Assembly: GCF_030717845.1 (NCBI RefSeq)
Contig: NZ_JAUZVZ010000015.1
Span: 1 to 64,000, forward strand
Direction of reading: 5' to 3'
From: Alkalimonas collagenimarina
GTDB lineage: Bacteria; Pseudomonadota; Gammaproteobacteria; Enterobacterales; Alteromonadaceae
Length of the DNA stretch: 64,000 bases
In this document: one piece after another, positions 1 to 9,715 of the stretch
How positions within the stretch are numbered: the first letter of the stretch is position 1
Layout: every line of letters starts with the position of its first letter
Notes under the pieces: model-generated
Database searches by the model: none
The model's input: only the letters and a program-made list of their open reading frames with translations
What the model was told of the DNA's origin: nothing
Position numbers and translations under genes: made by a program

Positions 1-20
1 CTCTATGGCCCTTTTTTTTG
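1..20 (+). terminator. Possible 3' half of a terminator
   Basis: GGCCC is followed by a run of eight T at 12-19 on the plus strand, which looks like the end of an intrinsic terminator of a plus-strand gene left of the window. The other hairpin arm is outside, so this is only a guess. Confidence 0.3.
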
Positions 21-38
21 TGACGGCACGGTGAGTGG

Positions 39-1064
39 TTACGCCACCCGACGCAGCCGGATTAGCACTAAACCCGATAAGAGCAGCAACATAGTCGCCG
101 GCGCTGGTACCTGGAAGTTCACCGTCTGCCCAGAAGCCAGTAGTGCATAGGCTTCCCGACCTAAGATTGCGTGTGCTGCAGTTGTAGGGTGAATTTCATC
201 CCAAAACACATAGGTGTTGGCATTAGCACAGCTGTTTTCACCGGTTGGAATGCCGAAAAATGTGCTGACTGAGCGGCATTCGTCTGACGTGTTGGTAAAA
301 CCTTCTGATGCGGGGTCAGCAAGAATAGAATTGAAAATACCAAACACATCCAGCATAAAAATATCCACTTGGTAGGTATTGGCTAACCCAAGCAAAATTG
401 CTTCCAGTGCTTGGTTCCATAAGGTACTGACCTCATTGCCCGATACGCTATTACTTGTCGAGGCGAACTCAGGAATACTTCCTAAATCAGGCAAGTTAGG
501 GATCAACAAGCTGGTCGCTCCCCCCAAAATCATCTCTGTCAGCATGTTTTGAAAGTTACCCAAAATAGAGGTAATCATCATCAAGGGCGCACTGCTGCCA
601 ACCAGGTCTCGCATATCATTGCCACCTGCCCACACCACGTAAAGTGCTGCTGGATCCATGATCGGGCCGCCGAAGTCATTCTGATAGTCATTCCATTGCC
701 ATAGCAAACCGGCAGATGGTCCTGATGAGTTATTCACCCGGGCACCACCATAGGCGTAATTATTACCGCCAGCTGTTGACCGGGTTGTGCTCAAGCCTAA
801 CTCATCCGCCATAAACTCATGCCAAACATCACCATTGGAAAAACGGCCATTAGAGCCATAACCTGCACCAGCAGCGATACCAGCGACCGTGCCAAACGGA
901 ACATTTGCACGGGTATTACCCGTATCTGATAAGCTATCACCAAAAATATACATATCCGAATATATTGGTGCCGATAAGGCAGGTAGGGCGAATACAGCTA
1001 AAACAGCGGCAACGCTTACAAGTCTGAGCTGGAGGAACGTTTTTTTAAGTAGTTGTTTTATCAT
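39..1064 (-). CDS. GDSL/SGNH esterase with PEP-CTERM-like tail
   Basis: Secreted SGNH-hydrolase family lipase/esterase. The nucleophile block FGDSLSDTGN lies just after the signal peptide, the oxyanion-hole Asn is in GGNDMRD, and the catalytic Asp/His are in DEIHPTTAAH near the C-terminus. The N-terminus is a basic, hydrophobic signal peptide. The last residues (VPAPATMLLLLSGL, then a short membrane stretch and RLRR) look like a PEP-CTERM sorting signal of the VPAPAT type, so the enzyme may be processed by an exosortase. An ATG six codons upstream is possible; I prefer 1064 because AGGGA lies 8 nt before it (341 aa). Substrate cannot be told from sequence. Monocistronic, divergent from the antiporter gene. 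Confidence 0.88.
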   Translation of the reverse strand: MIKQLLKKTFLQLRLVSVAAVLAVFALPALSAPIYSDMYIFGDSLSDTGNTRANVPFGTVAGIAAGAGYGSNGRFSNGDVWHEFMADELGLSTTRSTAGGNNYAYGGARVNNSSGPSAGLLWQWNDYQNDFGGPIMDPAALYVVWAGGNDMRDLVGSSAPLMMITSILGNFQNMLTEMILGGATSLLIPNLPDLGSIPEFASTSNSVSGNEVSTLWNQALEAILLGLANTYQVDIFMLDVFGIFNSILADPASEGFTNTSDECRSVSTFFGIPTGENSCANANTYVFWDEIHPTTAAHAILGREAYALLASGQTVNFQVPAPATMLLLLSGLVLIRLRRVA

Positions 1065-1096
1065 TATTTTTATCCCTGTCATTATTATTAGGTAGG

Positions 1097-1113
1097 AGAC
1101 GATCGGATCGTCT
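1097..1113. repeat. 17-bp palindrome in the esterase leader
   Basis: AGACGATC-G-GATCGTCT is perfectly self-complementary with 8-bp arms around one base. It lies about 33 nt upstream of the esterase ATG, so it could be an operator or a small leader hairpin. I found no second copy. Confidence 0.55.
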
Positions 1114-1350
1114 GACCAGTTTAACGCAATAATCGTGCCTATTTTTTAAACAAAGAAATTTAGCTATTGCTAAGGATTATCAGCACGATGAAATGGCAAG
1201 ATTGTAAAAAAAACCGACGCTTAATTTCCTATCTTTGGTAAATAATAAGCCTTGTGCTCAAGCTGGTTCGACCTGATAAAGTGCAGTAAGACTATTGATT
1301 ATTCATCAAAATTCCCGTAAAGAATACTGACACTCGTTAAAAACGACTAT

Positions 1351-1379
1351 TTGACAAGACATCTAGCCATCTATATAGT
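1351..1379 (+). promoter_or_regulatory. Sigma-70 promoter of the NhaC-type antiporter
   Basis: TTGACA (1351-1356), a 17-bp spacer, then TATAGT (1374-1379): a perfect -35 and a 5/6 -10 at optimal spacing. The antiporter ATG is 30 bp downstream with GGAG at 1399-1402. Confidence 0.75.
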
Positions 1380-1409
1380 CACGCAACTTTCACTGGTCGG
1401 AGATGCCCA

Positions 1410-2765
1410 ATGGCTGCTACCCCTGAACCCATTCCAGCTCAATACGGTGCTTTGGCTTTTTTGCCTCTGCTTAGCTTTGTCTTGCTTTTTTTAGGTGCAG
1501 GGATTTATTACCAAAGCTTGCAGGTGGACTATGCCTTTTACCAGTTGCCTGCACATGTGGCGGTTTTGCCCGCCATAGTGCTGGCCATGCTGCTGCATCG
1601 GGCGCCATTGCAACAATCAGTTTCGGTGCTGATTCAAGGTGCAGGCCACTCCACCATTTTAACCATGTGCTTCATTTACTTACTGGCAGGAGCCTTCTCT
1701 AGTGTGGCAGTAGCCACTGGGGGGGTTGATGCTGTCGTCAATGCTGGCCTTAGTTTGGTCCCGGCCTCGTTGCTATTACCGGGGTTATTTCTAATCGCAG
1801 CATTAATTGCATTAGCCATGGGTACCTCGATGGGCACCATAGGTGCGCTGGCCCCTATTGCAGTTGCGCTGGCGCAGCAAACTGGGCTCTCCCCCGTTTT
1901 GGTGGCCGGAGCTTTGCTGGGAGGAGCCATGTTTGGCGATAACTTATCAATTATTTCCGATACCACCATTGCTTCCACCCGTACTCAGGGTGCCCGCATG
2001 AAAGACAAGTTTCGTGAAAACCTGAAATTGGCGCTGCCTGCCGCTGCCGTAGTGCTGCTTGGCTATATCTGGTTTGGTAGCGTACCAGCCGACATTCAAT
2101 CAGAAGCATTTAGTTGGAGTGCAGTGCTGCCTTATCTGGCGATTTTAGTACTGGCGGTGGCAGGTTTAAATGTATTTGCTGTGCTTAGCCTTGGGATTGT
2201 GCTGGCAGCATTACAAGGGGCGGTATTTGGTGATTACCAGCTGGGTCAACTTGGTCAGGATGTGGCCAGTGGCTTTGCCTCAATGCAGGAAATATTTTTA
2301 CTATCGATGTTTATTGGCGCTCTGGGTGAGTTTATTAAGCAGCAAGGAGGCCTCGCTTGGCTTTCCAGTAAGTTAAGTCACTTCTTTAATCGCATCAAAA
2401 TGCATGCCGAACGCAGTGGTCAGCTAGGTATTGCTGCCTTGGTATTTGGCACCAACCTGTGCGTTGCTAACAATACCGTTGCTATTGTCATTAGCGGCGA
2501 TATCAGCCGCAACCTGGCACAAAACCATGGGGTTAGCCCGCGCCGCAGTGCCAGCATGTTGGATATTTTTGCCTGTATTAGTCAGGGGTTACTGCCCTAT
2601 GGTGCCCAGGCTCTGCTGTTGGCCGCTAGCTTTTCGCTCAGCCCGCTGCAAGTAGTAGCAAGTAGTTTTTATTGCATGGCGCTCGCTGTAGTCGCTTTAC
2701 TCTGGCTAAGTTTACAACCCTTAACGGCTCAACCTAAACCAGAGCTAAATTCAACGAATGCTTAG
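1410..2765 (+). CDS. NhaC-family Na+/H+ antiporter
   Basis: Polytopic inner-membrane protein (451 aa, about 11-12 hydrophobic segments) of the NhaC/ion transporter superfamily, expected to exchange Na+ (or an organic ion pair) for H+. Family-like features are the glycine-rich segment ALAMGTSMGTIGALAP (around residues 131-146), the GAMFGDNLSIISDTT motif (around 171-185) typical of NhaC, and a second repeat with FGTNLCVANNTVAIV. The true substrate may differ, because NhaC homologues include malate/lactate antiporters. The start has GGAG 7 nt upstream and a strong promoter. It converges with the M48 protease gene with only 5 bp between stop codons. Confidence 0.85.
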   Translation: MAATPEPIPAQYGALAFLPLLSFVLLFLGAGIYYQSLQVDYAFYQLPAHVAVLPAIVLAMLLHRAPLQQSVSVLIQGAGHSTILTMCFIYLLAGAFSSVAVATGGVDAVVNAGLSLVPASLLLPGLFLIAALIALAMGTSMGTIGALAPIAVALAQQTGLSPVLVAGALLGGAMFGDNLSIISDTTIASTRTQGARMKDKFRENLKLALPAAAVVLLGYIWFGSVPADIQSEAFSWSAVLPYLAILVLAVAGLNVFAVLSLGIVLAALQGAVFGDYQLGQLGQDVASGFASMQEIFLLSMFIGALGEFIKQQGGLAWLSSKLSHFFNRIKMHAERSGQLGIAALVFGTNLCVANNTVAIVISGDISRNLAQNHGVSPRRSASMLDIFACISQGLLPYGAQALLLAASFSLSPLQVVASSFYCMALAVVALLWLSLQPLTAQPKPELNSTNA

Positions 2766-2770
2766 AAGCG

Positions 2771-3586
2771 TTACAGCTTGCCAGGCTGGCCACAGTTGGG
2801 CAGCCGCCCTTGGCTTTGGCGCTGTTGAAAGGTCGCCGTAGCTGCAGGCATCCGCTGCTGTAAAGTGCGGATCCGGGTATCTGGAACGGGATGGCTAGAC
2901 AACAATTGTGGTGTGCTTTGGCCACCACTTGCTGCCGCCATATTACGCCATAGATTGACCGATTGCTCAGGTTGAAAACCAGCCTGCGCCATCAGATCCA
3001 GTCCGATAATATCGGCTTCAGTTTCATGCTCTCGACTAAAAGGCAGCATTAACCCAACCTGCGATCCTAAGCCAAGACCAGCCATCAATTCTTGCTGAAA
3101 TCTTACATTAGCAGCTCTTGAGGCTGCATCTGTTAGCACTAAACCAGTTTGCACCATTTGACTACGCGACAAACGCTCGTTGGCATGCCCCGCCATAACA
3201 TGGCCAATCTCATGGCCAACCACAGCCGCCAATTGGTGTTGGTTTTCTGCTACCTTTAATAAGCCAGTGTAAACGCCTATTTTACCACCGGGCAGAGCAA
3301 AGGCATTGACTTGATCATCGGCAAACACGATCACTTCCCATTCATTGCCCATATATTCCTCGGGGGTGACACGCAACAGTGCATCAGCAACGCATTGCAC
3401 ATATCGGATGGTTTGCTGATCGGTGGAAATAGCCAGCTCTTCTTTCATGCTATCAAATGTTTGACTGCCCATGGTATTGAGCTGGTTTTCATTAAACAAC
3501 ATGATTTGACGCCGACCGGTAGGTGATTCAGCACAAGCCACTACAAAGAACACAGCAATCAATAGCATCAATACATAATTACGCAT
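2771..3586 (-). CDS. M48-family metalloprotease, lipoprotein (LoiP-like)
   Basis: Zinc protease of the Oma1/HtpX clan (M48C), probably a periplasmic quality-control protease tethered to a membrane. The signal peptide ends in a lipobox-like FFVVAC (Cys18). The HEIGH zinc motif is at residues 125-129 and the third ligand is in HETEAD (about 187-192). At 271 aa it matches E. coli LoiP/YggG (252 aa) rather than the larger BepA, which carries a TPR domain. Monocistronic, downstream of the dnaKJ terminator. Confidence 0.87.
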   Translation of the reverse strand: MRNYVLMLLIAVFFVVACAESPTGRRQIMLFNENQLNTMGSQTFDSMKEELAISTDQQTIRYVQCVADALLRVTPEEYMGNEWEVIVFADDQVNAFALPGGKIGVYTGLLKVAENQHQLAAVVGHEIGHVMAGHANERLSRSQMVQTGLVLTDAASRAANVRFQQELMAGLGLGSQVGLMLPFSREHETEADIIGLDLMAQAGFQPEQSVNLWRNMAAASGGQSTPQLLSSHPVPDTRIRTLQQRMPAATATFQQRQSQGRLPNCGQPGKL

Positions 3587-3702
3587 AATTATTCCTTTTC
3601 CCTGTTTATCGACGTCATAACAACATCGCTATCAGTACCGCTTTCACATCAGTTCATCTTATTGTATTCGCTCATCAGCAAAATGACAGCAACATTATCC
3701 AT

Positions 3703-3732
3703 AAAAAAACCCGTAGCCTGGCTACGGGTTTT
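3703..3732 (-). terminator. Intrinsic terminator of dnaKJ
   Basis: CCCGTAGC-CTG-GCTACGGG hairpin (3710-3728). Read on minus it is followed by seven T (A-run 3703-3709), 19 bp after the dnaJ stop. Four T on the other side may allow weak bidirectional use. Confidence 0.85.
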
Positions 3733-3750
3733 ATCGGACTGCACCAGAAC

Positions 3751-4887
3751 CTAACTGGTTAAGTCATCAAAGAACTTTTTGACACCGTCAAAAAAGCCTT
3801 TTGATTTTGGTCGATGCTTTGCTTCGCTCTCACCTTCCATGGTCGCATCCAGCTGACGCAACAACTCTTTTTGCTGCTCGCTTAACTTGACCGGCGTTTC
3901 AATGACCACTTTACAAACCAAGTCACCGACGCCCCCGCCCCGGACCGATTGCACACCTTTGCCGCGCAAACGGAACATTTTATCGGTTTGAGTCTCAGCT
4001 GGTATTTTCAACTTGACCCTGCCATCTAAGGTTGGCACTGCAATATCACCACCTAAAGCCGCGACCGCAAAACTAATCGGCACATCGCAATAGAGGTTAT
4101 TACCATCACGCACGAAAATCGGATGATCTTTCACATGCACCTGCACATACAGATCACCGGCTGGAGCGCCATGCATGCCCGCTTCACCTTCGCCGGTTAA
4201 ACGGATCCGGTCGCCGGTATCAACACCTGCAGGGATCTTCACCGACAATGTCTTGGTTTTTTCTACCCGGCCTTCGCCATGACACTTACTGCACGGCTCT
4301 GGAATGATCTTGCCACGGCCATTACAGGTTGGACAGGTTTGCTGTACTGCAAAAAAGCCCTGGCGCATCGTCACTTGCCCAGCACCATGACAGGTTGGGC
4401 AAGTTTTAGCCGAAGTACCTTTTTTCGCTCCGCTACCGTCGCAGCTGTCACAGCTCACCCAGGTCGGAACCTTGATATCCACTGATTTGCCACGCACGGC
4501 ATCTTCTAGACTTAACTCTAAGTTGTAACGAAGATCAGAACCGCGCTGTGCTCTTGATTGTCCCCGACGGCCACCGCCACCGAAAATATCCCCAAACACA
4601 TCGCCAAAGATATCACCAAAATCAGCATTACCACCGCCACCAAAGCCACCAGCGCGACTGGGGTCAACGCCATCGTGGCCATACCGATCGTAGGCCGCCC
4701 GCTTTTGATCATCCGACAGAATTTCGTAGGCTTCCTGGATTTCTTTAAATTTGATTTCCAGCTCTTTATCGCCCTTGGTTCTGTCCGGGTGATACTTCAT
4801 AGCAAGGCGTTTATAAGCCTTTTTGATGTCTTTTGCTTCGGCGCCTTTTTCAACACCGAGTGCTTCATAATAATCACGCTTTGACAT
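3751..4887 (-). CDS. dnaJ: Chaperone DnaJ
   Basis: Hsp40 co-chaperone that delivers unfolded clients to DnaK and stimulates its ATPase. The J domain with HPD (YHPDRTKG) is at about residues 33-40, a Gly/Phe-rich linker at about 70-115 ([17 protein letters not shown]), and four CxxCxGxG zinc repeats follow ([32 protein letters not shown]), then the C-terminal substrate-binding domain. Length 378 aa is normal for class A DnaJ. It follows dnaK by 67 bp, which includes a strong hairpin. Confidence 0.98.
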   Translation of the reverse strand: MSKRDYYEALGVEKGAEAKDIKKAYKRLAMKYHPDRTKGDKELEIKFKEIQEAYEILSDDQKRAAYDRYGHDGVDPSRAGGFGGGGNADFGDIFGDVFGDIFGGGGRRGQSRAQRGSDLRYNLELSLEDAVRGKSVDIKVPTWVSCDSCDGSGAKKGTSAKTCPTCHGAGQVTMRQGFFAVQQTCPTCNGRGKIIPEPCSKCHGEGRVEKTKTLSVKIPAGVDTGDRIRLTGEGEAGMHGAPAGDLYVQVHVKDHPIFVRDGNNLYCDVPISFAVAALGGDIAVPTLDGRVKLKIPAETQTDKMFRLRGKGVQSVRGGGVGDLVCKVVIETPVKLSEQQKELLRQLDATMEGESEAKHRPKSKGFFDGVKKFFDDLTS

Positions 4888-4912
4888 AAATTAGGGCTAA
4901 CTTATAAAAGAG

Positions 4913-4944
4913 GGACTGCAGCTATGCGTAGCAAGCTGCAGTCC
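4913..4944 (-). other. dnaK-dnaJ intergenic hairpin
   Basis: GGACTGCAGCT (4913-4923) pairs perfectly with AGCTGCAGTCC (4934-4944); TGC/GCA in the loop extend the stem after one A-A mismatch. On minus it is followed by CTCTTTTA, a poor U-tract, so it may be a partial terminator or an mRNA-processing/stability element setting the DnaK:DnaJ ratio. Confidence 0.6.
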
Positions 4945-4954
4945 TGGTGGTACA

Positions 4955-6871
4955 TTATTTGTCGTCTTTGACTTCTTCAAACTCAGCATCGACAACATCG
5001 TCGCCCGCACCAGCATCGCTGGCATTGGCCTCGCCATCAGCACCACCCTGTTGGGCTTTCTGCTGAGCCGCTTCCATCAATTTTTGGGCAGCTTGCATTA
5101 GCGCTTCTGATTTGGCATCAATTTCGGCTTTCTCATTGCTCTTAATCGCTGCTTCCAAATCAACAATCGCTGCTTCAATGGCTTCTTTGTCATTGGTGGC
5201 TAAATCGCTACCAGACTCCTCTAGCTGCTTGCGGGTACCGTGCACCAGCGCATCAGCCTGATTGCGAGTTTGCACCAGTTCTTCGAACTTCTTATCTTCT
5301 TCCGCATGCGCTTCGGCGTCACGGACCATGGCTGCAATCTCATCATCATTCAAACCTGACGATGATTTAATGGTGATCTTCTGCTCTTTACCACTATCTT
5401 TGTCTTTAGCAGAGACATGCAAGATACCATCTGCATCCAGATCGAAAGTCACTTCAACTTGTGGCTCGCCACGACGGCCAGCACGAATGCCTTCTAAGTT
5501 GAATTGTCCCAGTGACTTGTTGTCGGAAGAACGCTTACGCTCGCCCTGCAATACATGAATAGTCACAGCAGACTGGTTGTCTTCAGCTGTTGAGAACACC
5601 TGCGACTTTTTAGTCGGGATGGTGGTGTTTTTCTCAATCAGGCTGGTCATGACACCACCCATGGTTTCAATACCCAAAGACAGAGGAGTCACGTCCAGTA
5701 ACAAGACGTCTTTGACATCACCAGACAGGACCGCACCTTGCACCGCAGCACCAACCGCAACGGCTTCATCCGGGTTCACGTCTTTACGTGGCTCTTTTCC
5801 GAAGAACTCTGTCACTGCTTGTTGTACTTTAGGCATCCGGGTCTGACCACCCACCAGGATGATTTCGTCGATGTCCGTTACGCTCAAGTCGGCGTCGTTC
5901 AGCGCCATTTTTAATGGATCCAGTGTACGCTTGACCAAGTCTTCAACTAAGGATTCTAACTTGGCACGGGTTACTTTGATGTTTAAGTGTTTCGGGCCTG
6001 AGCCATCAGCAGTGATGTACGGCAGATTGACTTCAGTTTGTGAAGCGGAAGACAGCTCAATTTTGCCTTTCTCGGCAGCTTCTTTTAAGCGCTGCATGGC
6101 CAATGGGTCATTGCGCAGGTCAATGCCCTGCTCTTTTTTGAATTCATCAACCAGATAATTGATCAAACGGTTGTCGAAGTCTTCACCACCTAAGTGGGTG
6201 TCACCATTGGTCGACAACACTTCAAAGGTTTGCTCACCATCGACATCATCGATTTCAATGATAGAAATATCGAAGGTACCACCACCTAAGTCATACACCG
6301 CGATCTTGGTATCGCCTTTCTTTTTATCCATGCCATAAGCCAGTGCCGCTGCAGTTGGCTCGTTGATGATACGCTTCACTTCCAAACCAGCGATACGACC
6401 AGCATCTTTGGTGGCTTGACGTTGGGCGTCATTGAAGTAGGCAGGCACAGTAATAACGGCTTCTGTCACCTCTTCACCCAGAAAATCTTCAGCTGTCTTT
6501 TTCATCTTTTTCAAGACTTCAGCAGAGATCTGCGGCGCTGCCATTTTCTTGCCTTTCACTTCAACCCAAGCATCGCCATTGTCGGCTTTGACAATTTTAA
6601 ATGGCATGATGTTGACATCGCGCTGCACTTCTTCATCTTCAAAGCGACGACCAATCAAGCGCTTAATAGCATATAAGGTATTCTGTGGGTTGGTGACTGC
6701 CTGGCGTTTTGCCGGCTGGCCAACCAAGGTTTCACCATCGTCGGTATACGCGATGATCGATGGGGTAGTACGTGTCCCCTCAGCATTTTCAATGACTCGT
6801 GGCTTGTCGCCATCCAATACTGCAACGCATGAATTGGTTGTACCTAAGTCGATACCAATAATTCTACCCAT
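4955..6871 (-). CDS. dnaK: Chaperone DnaK (Hsp70)
   Basis: ATP-dependent Hsp70. The phosphate-1 motif [12 protein letters not shown] is at the N-terminus, [13 protein letters not shown] is near residue 200, and the linker [16 protein letters not shown] near 390 precedes the substrate-binding domain. The C-terminus ends in the acidic EFEEVKDDK typical of proteobacterial DnaK. 638 aa is exactly the expected size. It heads a dnaK-dnaJ operon with its own sigma-32 type promoter. grpE is 24 kb away on the same strand, beyond the pectin cluster. Confidence 0.99.
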   Translation of the reverse strand: MGRIIGIDLGTTNSCVAVLDGDKPRVIENAEGTRTTPSIIAYTDDGETLVGQPAKRQAVTNPQNTLYAIKRLIGRRFEDEEVQRDVNIMPFKIVKADNGDAWVEVKGKKMAAPQISAEVLKKMKKTAEDFLGEEVTEAVITVPAYFNDAQRQATKDAGRIAGLEVKRIINEPTAAALAYGMDKKKGDTKIAVYDLGGGTFDISIIEIDDVDGEQTFEVLSTNGDTHLGGEDFDNRLINYLVDEFKKEQGIDLRNDPLAMQRLKEAAEKGKIELSSASQTEVNLPYITADGSGPKHLNIKVTRAKLESLVEDLVKRTLDPLKMALNDADLSVTDIDEIILVGGQTRMPKVQQAVTEFFGKEPRKDVNPDEAVAVGAAVQGAVLSGDVKDVLLLDVTPLSLGIETMGGVMTSLIEKNTTIPTKKSQVFSTAEDNQSAVTIHVLQGERKRSSDNKSLGQFNLEGIRAGRRGEPQVEVTFDLDADGILHVSAKDKDSGKEQKITIKSSSGLNDDEIAAMVRDAEAHAEEDKKFEELVQTRNQADALVHGTRKQLEESGSDLATNDKEAIEAAIVDLEAAIKSNEKAEIDAKSEALMQAAQKLMEAAQQKAQQGGADGEANASDAGAGDDVVDAEFEEVKDDK

Positions 6872-6919
6872 AACGGCTCTCCAATCGTAATCTGAACATA
6901 AAATTTCGTGTTAGCAGCT

Positions 6920-6949
6920 TTATGGGGATTGCCCTTACAGGATTCAAGG
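6920..6949 (-). promoter_or_regulatory. Heat-shock (sigma-32) promoter of dnaK
   Basis: On minus: CCTTGAA (6949-6943), 15-bp spacer, CCCCATAA (6927-6920). This fits the RpoH consensus CTTGAAA-N13-17-CCCCATNT closely. It lies about 50 bp upstream of the dnaK ATG. No CIRCE element (HrcA operator) is visible in this intergenic stretch. Confidence 0.85.
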
Positions 6950-7009
6950 ATACTGTTGTAAATTTTTTCTGTTGAATGTGTGATTGCACGACGCATCGCA
7001 GAGCGTGAT

Positions 7010-7042
7010 CCATGGATGGTTAAAAGGATGCACCATCCATGG
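7010..7042. other. Inverted repeat after the GapN-like gene
   Basis: CCATGGATGGT (7010-7020) and ACCATCCATGG (7032-7042) form a perfect 11-bp stem with an 11-nt loop, 11 bp beyond the stop of the last pectin-operon gene. There is no T-tract on minus, so if it ends transcription it does so poorly. Confidence 0.5.
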
Positions 7043-7052
7043 CGCTATTCTA

Positions 7053-8666
7053 TTAAAACAAAAAGTCAGTCGATAGAAAATGCGAGCTGCGCTGCTTGAT
7101 CATGTCTTTCACCAGCTCTATATCTTGCGGTTGATACTTAGCCGCCACCACGGTTGGGGTAGAAAACTGACGTAGTGCATCAATCACCGACAAAGTGCCC
7201 TCGGCAGAGTCCTTGCGGCCATTAAATGGAAAGCTATCAGGCCCGCGTTGGCATTGGCTGTTGATGTTGATCCGCCCGACTTGATTGCTAAACCTATCCA
7301 CCAACTCGCCTAGCTGCTGCGGGTTCTGCCCAAACAAACTGAGTTGCTGACCAAAGTTTGAATGGATCACATAATCAATCGCTTGCTGAATATCATCGAA
7401 AGGCACAATAGGGATCACCGGCCCAAATTGCTCTTCATCGTACACACGCATCGCCGCTGTTACTGGATAGAGCACGGCTGGCCGGAACAGCGTTGCGCAA
7501 TGTTCCCCACCGGATTGATTGCAGATACGCGCACCCTGTTGACAGGCATCATCCACCAACTGCTGCAGAAAATCTGTTTTGCCAGGTTCAGGCAACGGCG
7601 TAATTGCCACCCCTTCCTGCCATGGCATGCCGATAGGCAATGCTTCTACCGCCGAGACAAACTGCTGCACAAACTCATCGACCCGGCTACGATGCACAAA
7701 CAGAATTTTTAAAGCGGTGCAGCGCTGACCGTTAAACGATAAGGCTCCGGCCACACATTCAGAAACAGTTCGCTTCATATCAGCATCTGCCATGACAATA
7801 GCCGGGTTTTTCGCATCCAGCCCCAGTACCGCTCGTAGCCGATGTGGTTTCGGGTGCATTTTCTTCAGATCACTGGCGCCTTTGTTGGTTCCAATAAAAG
7901 CGAATAAATCCACCTTACCGCTTTCCATCAGCACACCCACGGTTTCACGGCCCCGGCCATAAATCACGTTAATTACACCAGGCGGAAAGCTATCACGGAA
8001 GGCTTGCAACAATGGACGGATCAGTAATACACCGTATTTGGCTGGTTTAAAGATCACTGTATTGCCCATAATTAACGCGGGGATCAAGGTGGTAAAGGTT
8101 TCATTCAGCGGGTAATTAAAAGGGCCCATGCACAAAGCCACTCCTACCGGCACCCTTCGTATTTTGCCTAAGGTTCCTTGCTCAATGACAAAATGGCTGG
8201 CATCGCGGTCTTGCTGCTTTAATGCATCGATGGTGTCACGAATATAATCGCTGGTGCGATCAAACTCTTTGGCCGCATCCTTGTAGGGTTTGCCAATCTC
8301 CCACATCAGTAAGCGGATCACGTCATCGCGTTTTTGCTGCATCAATTCAAGGAAGGTTTCCACATGCTGGATCCGCTCCAATACCGGCATGGTCGGCCAC
8401 GGACCACGACCTAAATCATAGGCAGAGACGGCGGCATCCAGTGCCTGCAATGCAGCCTGAGCATCCAACAGCGGTGTTTGTCCGAGTAACACAGGTTCTG
8501 GTTGCTCTCCGTTTCGAACGCAGACCGGGCTGAAAACAGAGCTTAAATCACCCTGCCAGCTCAGCAACTCTCCATTTAATAGATACTCTCGCTGCTCAAC
8601 TGGTTGCAGTTCGGAAAAGTCGGCGGGCAACTCGCCGACCGTTGGAAATAGTGTCGCTATACTCAT
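7053..8666 (-). CDS. GapN-like NADP-dependent glyceraldehyde-3-phosphate dehydrogenase
   Basis: Aldehyde dehydrogenase superfamily, closest by eye to non-phosphorylating GapN (glyceraldehyde-3-phosphate to 3-phosphoglycerate with NADPH). Seen: MGPFNYPLNETFTTLIPAL, the cofactor region FKPAKYG, catalytic Cys in GQRCTALK, and EEQFGPVIP. The place where most ALDHs have the general-base Glu (LELGGKN) reads LGLDAKN here. GAAGGAG precedes the ATG at 8666, giving 537 aa; an upstream ATG (8714) has no such site. It is the last gene of the uronate operon, where KDPG aldolase supplies glyceraldehyde-3-phosphate, so the assignment fits the pathway. Another aldehyde substrate is possible. Confidence 0.75.
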   Translation of the reverse strand: MSIATLFPTVGELPADFSELQPVEQREYLLNGELLSWQGDLSSVFSPVCVRNGEQPEPVLLGQTPLLDAQAALQALDAAVSAYDLGRGPWPTMPVLERIQHVETFLELMQQKRDDVIRLLMWEIGKPYKDAAKEFDRTSDYIRDTIDALKQQDRDASHFVIEQGTLGKIRRVPVGVALCMGPFNYPLNETFTTLIPALIMGNTVIFKPAKYGVLLIRPLLQAFRDSFPPGVINVIYGRGRETVGVLMESGKVDLFAFIGTNKGASDLKKMHPKPHRLRAVLGLDAKNPAIVMADADMKRTVSECVAGALSFNGQRCTALKILFVHRSRVDEFVQQFVSAVEALPIGMPWQEGVAITPLPEPGKTDFLQQLVDDACQQGARICNQSGGEHCATLFRPAVLYPVTAAMRVYDEEQFGPVIPIVPFDDIQQAIDYVIHSNFGQQLSLFGQNPQQLGELVDRFSNQVGRININSQCQRGPDSFPFNGRKDSAEGTLSVIDALRQFSTPTVVAAKYQPQDIELVKDMIKQRSSHFLSTDFLF

Positions 8667-8748
8667 GCTTGCTCCTTCTTTATCCAACGTGGACCTGCCT
8701 ATGCCCGGTTGCAACCGGATCTTATGCAGTAATGTTGTTCAGTCAGGA

Positions 8749-9705
8749 TCAGAGCACAAAAGTTGATGGCCGATGACGCGACCAAAAGCGCTGAAAGTGC
8801 TCTTTATTAACGATGGCACCGGTGTGCTCAACCACAAAACCGGCCAAACGTGCAGCATACTTCACCGCATCCTGTGGTGGAATATCGGCCAACCGTGCCG
8901 CCAGATAGCCACCATTAAAGGAGTCACCGGCTGCAGTAGTATCTACCACCTTTTTGACCTGATGGGCTGCTGCAGCAAAGTCGTGCCCGGCAAAACAGCC
9001 TACCACGCCATTTTTGCCATCTTTGATGATCATTTCGGCCACATCCAGCTCGGTCAGGAATGCTTTTATTTGCTGGACTGTGCTGTGCTCAAACAATACT
9101 TTGTGATCATCCAGTCCCGGCATGGCAATATCAGCCAATTGATACGCCTCGGTAAACACTGCCCGACAGCTCTCGATACCGGACCACAGTGCCGGACGAT
9201 AATTCGGATCAAACACGATCTGGCTGCCTTGCTCTTTCAATTGATGGATCAGATTAAACAAGGCTCTTCGGTCGCTATCGGACAAGATAGCCAGTGTAAT
9301 GCCAGAAAAATAAAACATATCGCAGCCCAACACATCGGTTAGGTTGCCTTGTTGTGAAAAACACTGCATCACCTGCTTAGCGGCTGAGGTATCACGCCAA
9401 TAGACAAAGCTGCGCTCACCATAGGCATCGGTATTGATCATATACAGCCCCGGTCGTACGCCTTTGGCACGGAACATCAGGCTGGTATCGACTTTTTCCC
9501 GCTCAACCGCTCGTACCAGCTTATCGCTGATCAAATCAGTCCCAACCGCAGTAAAAAACTGCACATCAACTGGCGTTTCGCAGCTCCGCTTCAAGTACAC
9601 CGCCGTATTAAACACATCGCCAGCAAATGCCTGATGGTAGACATTTTCAACCAACTGAAACATCTCCACCATGCACTCTCCCATCATGACAATACGTTTT
9701 TTCAT
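8749..9705 (-). CDS. kdgK: 2-keto-3-deoxygluconate kinase
   Basis: PfkB-family sugar kinase that phosphorylates KDG to KDPG in the cytoplasm. The N-terminal MMGECMVEMF and the C-terminal PfkB signature DTTAAGDSFNGGYLAARL with the catalytic Asp are clear; 318 aa matches the family. It sits 10 bp after eda and is flanked by uronate genes, which makes KDG the obvious substrate rather than fructose or ribose. Confidence 0.92.
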   Translation of the reverse strand: MKKRIVMMGECMVEMFQLVENVYHQAFAGDVFNTAVYLKRSCETPVDVQFFTAVGTDLISDKLVRAVEREKVDTSLMFRAKGVRPGLYMINTDAYGERSFVYWRDTSAAKQVMQCFSQQGNLTDVLGCDMFYFSGITLAILSDSDRRALFNLIHQLKEQGSQIVFDPNYRPALWSGIESCRAVFTEAYQLADIAMPGLDDHKVLFEHSTVQQIKAFLTELDVAEMIIKDGKNGVVGCFAGHDFAAAAHQVKKVVDTTAAGDSFNGGYLAARLADIPPQDAVKYAARLAGFVVEHTGAIVNKEHFQRFWSRHRPSTFVL

Positions 9706-9715
9706 GGCTTGCTCC

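Larger units (their letters stand above)
1065..1409. other. Intergenic region, divergent promoters
   Basis: 345 bp of AT-rich DNA between the divergent esterase and antiporter genes. It holds a strong sigma-70 promoter toward the antiporter and a 17-bp palindrome in the esterase leader (both listed separately). I see no small gene or RNA in the rest. Confidence 0.6.
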
